A model generated the notes under the pieces. The model was given only the letters and a program-made list of their open reading frames with translations. It was not told where the DNA came from and searched no databases. DNA of 5,651 bases from JANOAR01 sp031411235 (GTDB lineage: Bacteria; Verrucomicrobiota; Verrucomicrobiia; Verrucomicrobiales; Verrucomicrobiaceae): assembly GCA_031411235.1 (NCBI GenBank), contig JANOAR010000155.1, positions 1 to 5,651 of the forward strand, given 5' to 3'. Numbering within the stretch: position 1 is the stretch's first letter; each line of letters starts with the position of its first letter. The position numbers and the translations under genes are program-made. Positions 5,597 to 5,651 of this stretch are shown piece by piece.

Positions 5597-5651
5597 TGGC
5601 TGATGGAGCCACGACTGATGAAAAAGAGCCTTGAAGACTACACGCGAGTGA
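5585..5651 (+). CDS. Possible start of a divergent gene, truncated at the right edge
   Basis: A plus-strand frame opens after an in-frame TAA at 5582-5584 and has no stop before the window end. It holds three in-frame ATGs, at 5585, 5603 and 5618. The last is the most gene-like: it would give MKKSLEDYTRV and has GGAG at 5605-5608, nine bases upstream. Only 11 to 22 codons are visible, so neither product nor reality can be judged. If real, it is transcribed divergently from the BamE-like/LysM/amidase operon, with the direct repeats between or at its start. Confidence 0.25.
   Translation, partial: MRTPWLMEPRLMKKSLEDYTRV
5595..5613. repeat. Short perfect inverted repeat (7-bp stem, 5-base loop)
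   Basis: CGTGGCT (5595-5601) and AGCCACG (5607-5613) are perfectly complementary around GATGG. There is no T-run after it on either strand; on the minus strand a T-run precedes it. It is therefore not a standard intrinsic terminator. It touches the second direct repeat and would sit in the leader of the possible gene at the right edge. Confidence 0.4.

Noticed and set aside
5343..5612. 89-codon minus-strand open frame covering the direct repeats and overlapping the BamE-like gene
   Set aside because: Most of its 3' half is another frame of the BamE-like gene, and the translation is His/Ser/Pro-rich without motifs. The repeated DNA gives only a short repeated peptide (SxxMRH-like) with no further support.

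Overview
This window looks like Gram-negative chromosomal DNA of fairly high G+C, densely packed with genes. One protein has an outer-membrane beta-barrel C-terminus, one has a lipobox, and the secreted proteins carry Sec signal peptides. The uncharacterised barrel type, a PL14-like secreted lyase, a Gfo/Idh/MocA paralogue and the scarcity of Shine-Dalgarno sequences together suggest Verrucomicrobiota (Prosthecobacter/Verrucomicrobium-like). That placement is an inference from gene style, because there is no rRNA or marker gene here. I see no tRNA, rRNA, CRISPR array, transposase or phage gene.

Layout. At the left edge (1-453, minus strand) is the N-terminal part of a gene with a GDS motif typical of SGNH-hydrolase-like proteins; it runs off the window. 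A 196-bp divergent intergenic region follows, with a sigma70-like promoter candidate at 539-566 facing right. Next come two plus-strand genes: a 414-residue predicted outer-membrane barrel (650-1894) and a 342-residue Gfo/Idh/MocA-type oxidoreductase (1950-2978) that lacks the family's usual EKP lysine. Nine bases after its stop they meet a convergent minus-strand cluster.

The minus-strand cluster, in transcription order, is: a small membrane-anchored BamE/SmpA-like protein (5449-5060), a LysM lipoprotein (4999-4469), an Amidase_3 N-acetylmuramoyl-L-alanine amidase (4469-3822), and a PL14-like polysaccharide lyase (3809-2988). The gaps are 60 bp, a 1-nt overlap (TAATG) and 12 bp, so it is very probably one operon. 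The encoded set reads as a cell-envelope module: a peptidoglycan-binding lipoprotein made next to a compact amidase that has no binding domain of its own, plus a secreted lyase for a uronate polysaccharide and a small envelope protein. Upstream of the operon (5450-5651) lie a pair of 22-bp imperfect direct repeats, a short perfect inverted repeat, and possibly the first codons of a divergent plus-strand gene.

The most interesting points are the split LysM/amidase pair joined by a stop-start overlap and co-encoded with a uronate-lyase-like enzyme, the motif-deviant oxidoreductase, and the repeat pair upstream of the operon. I do not see proof of a wholly new system.
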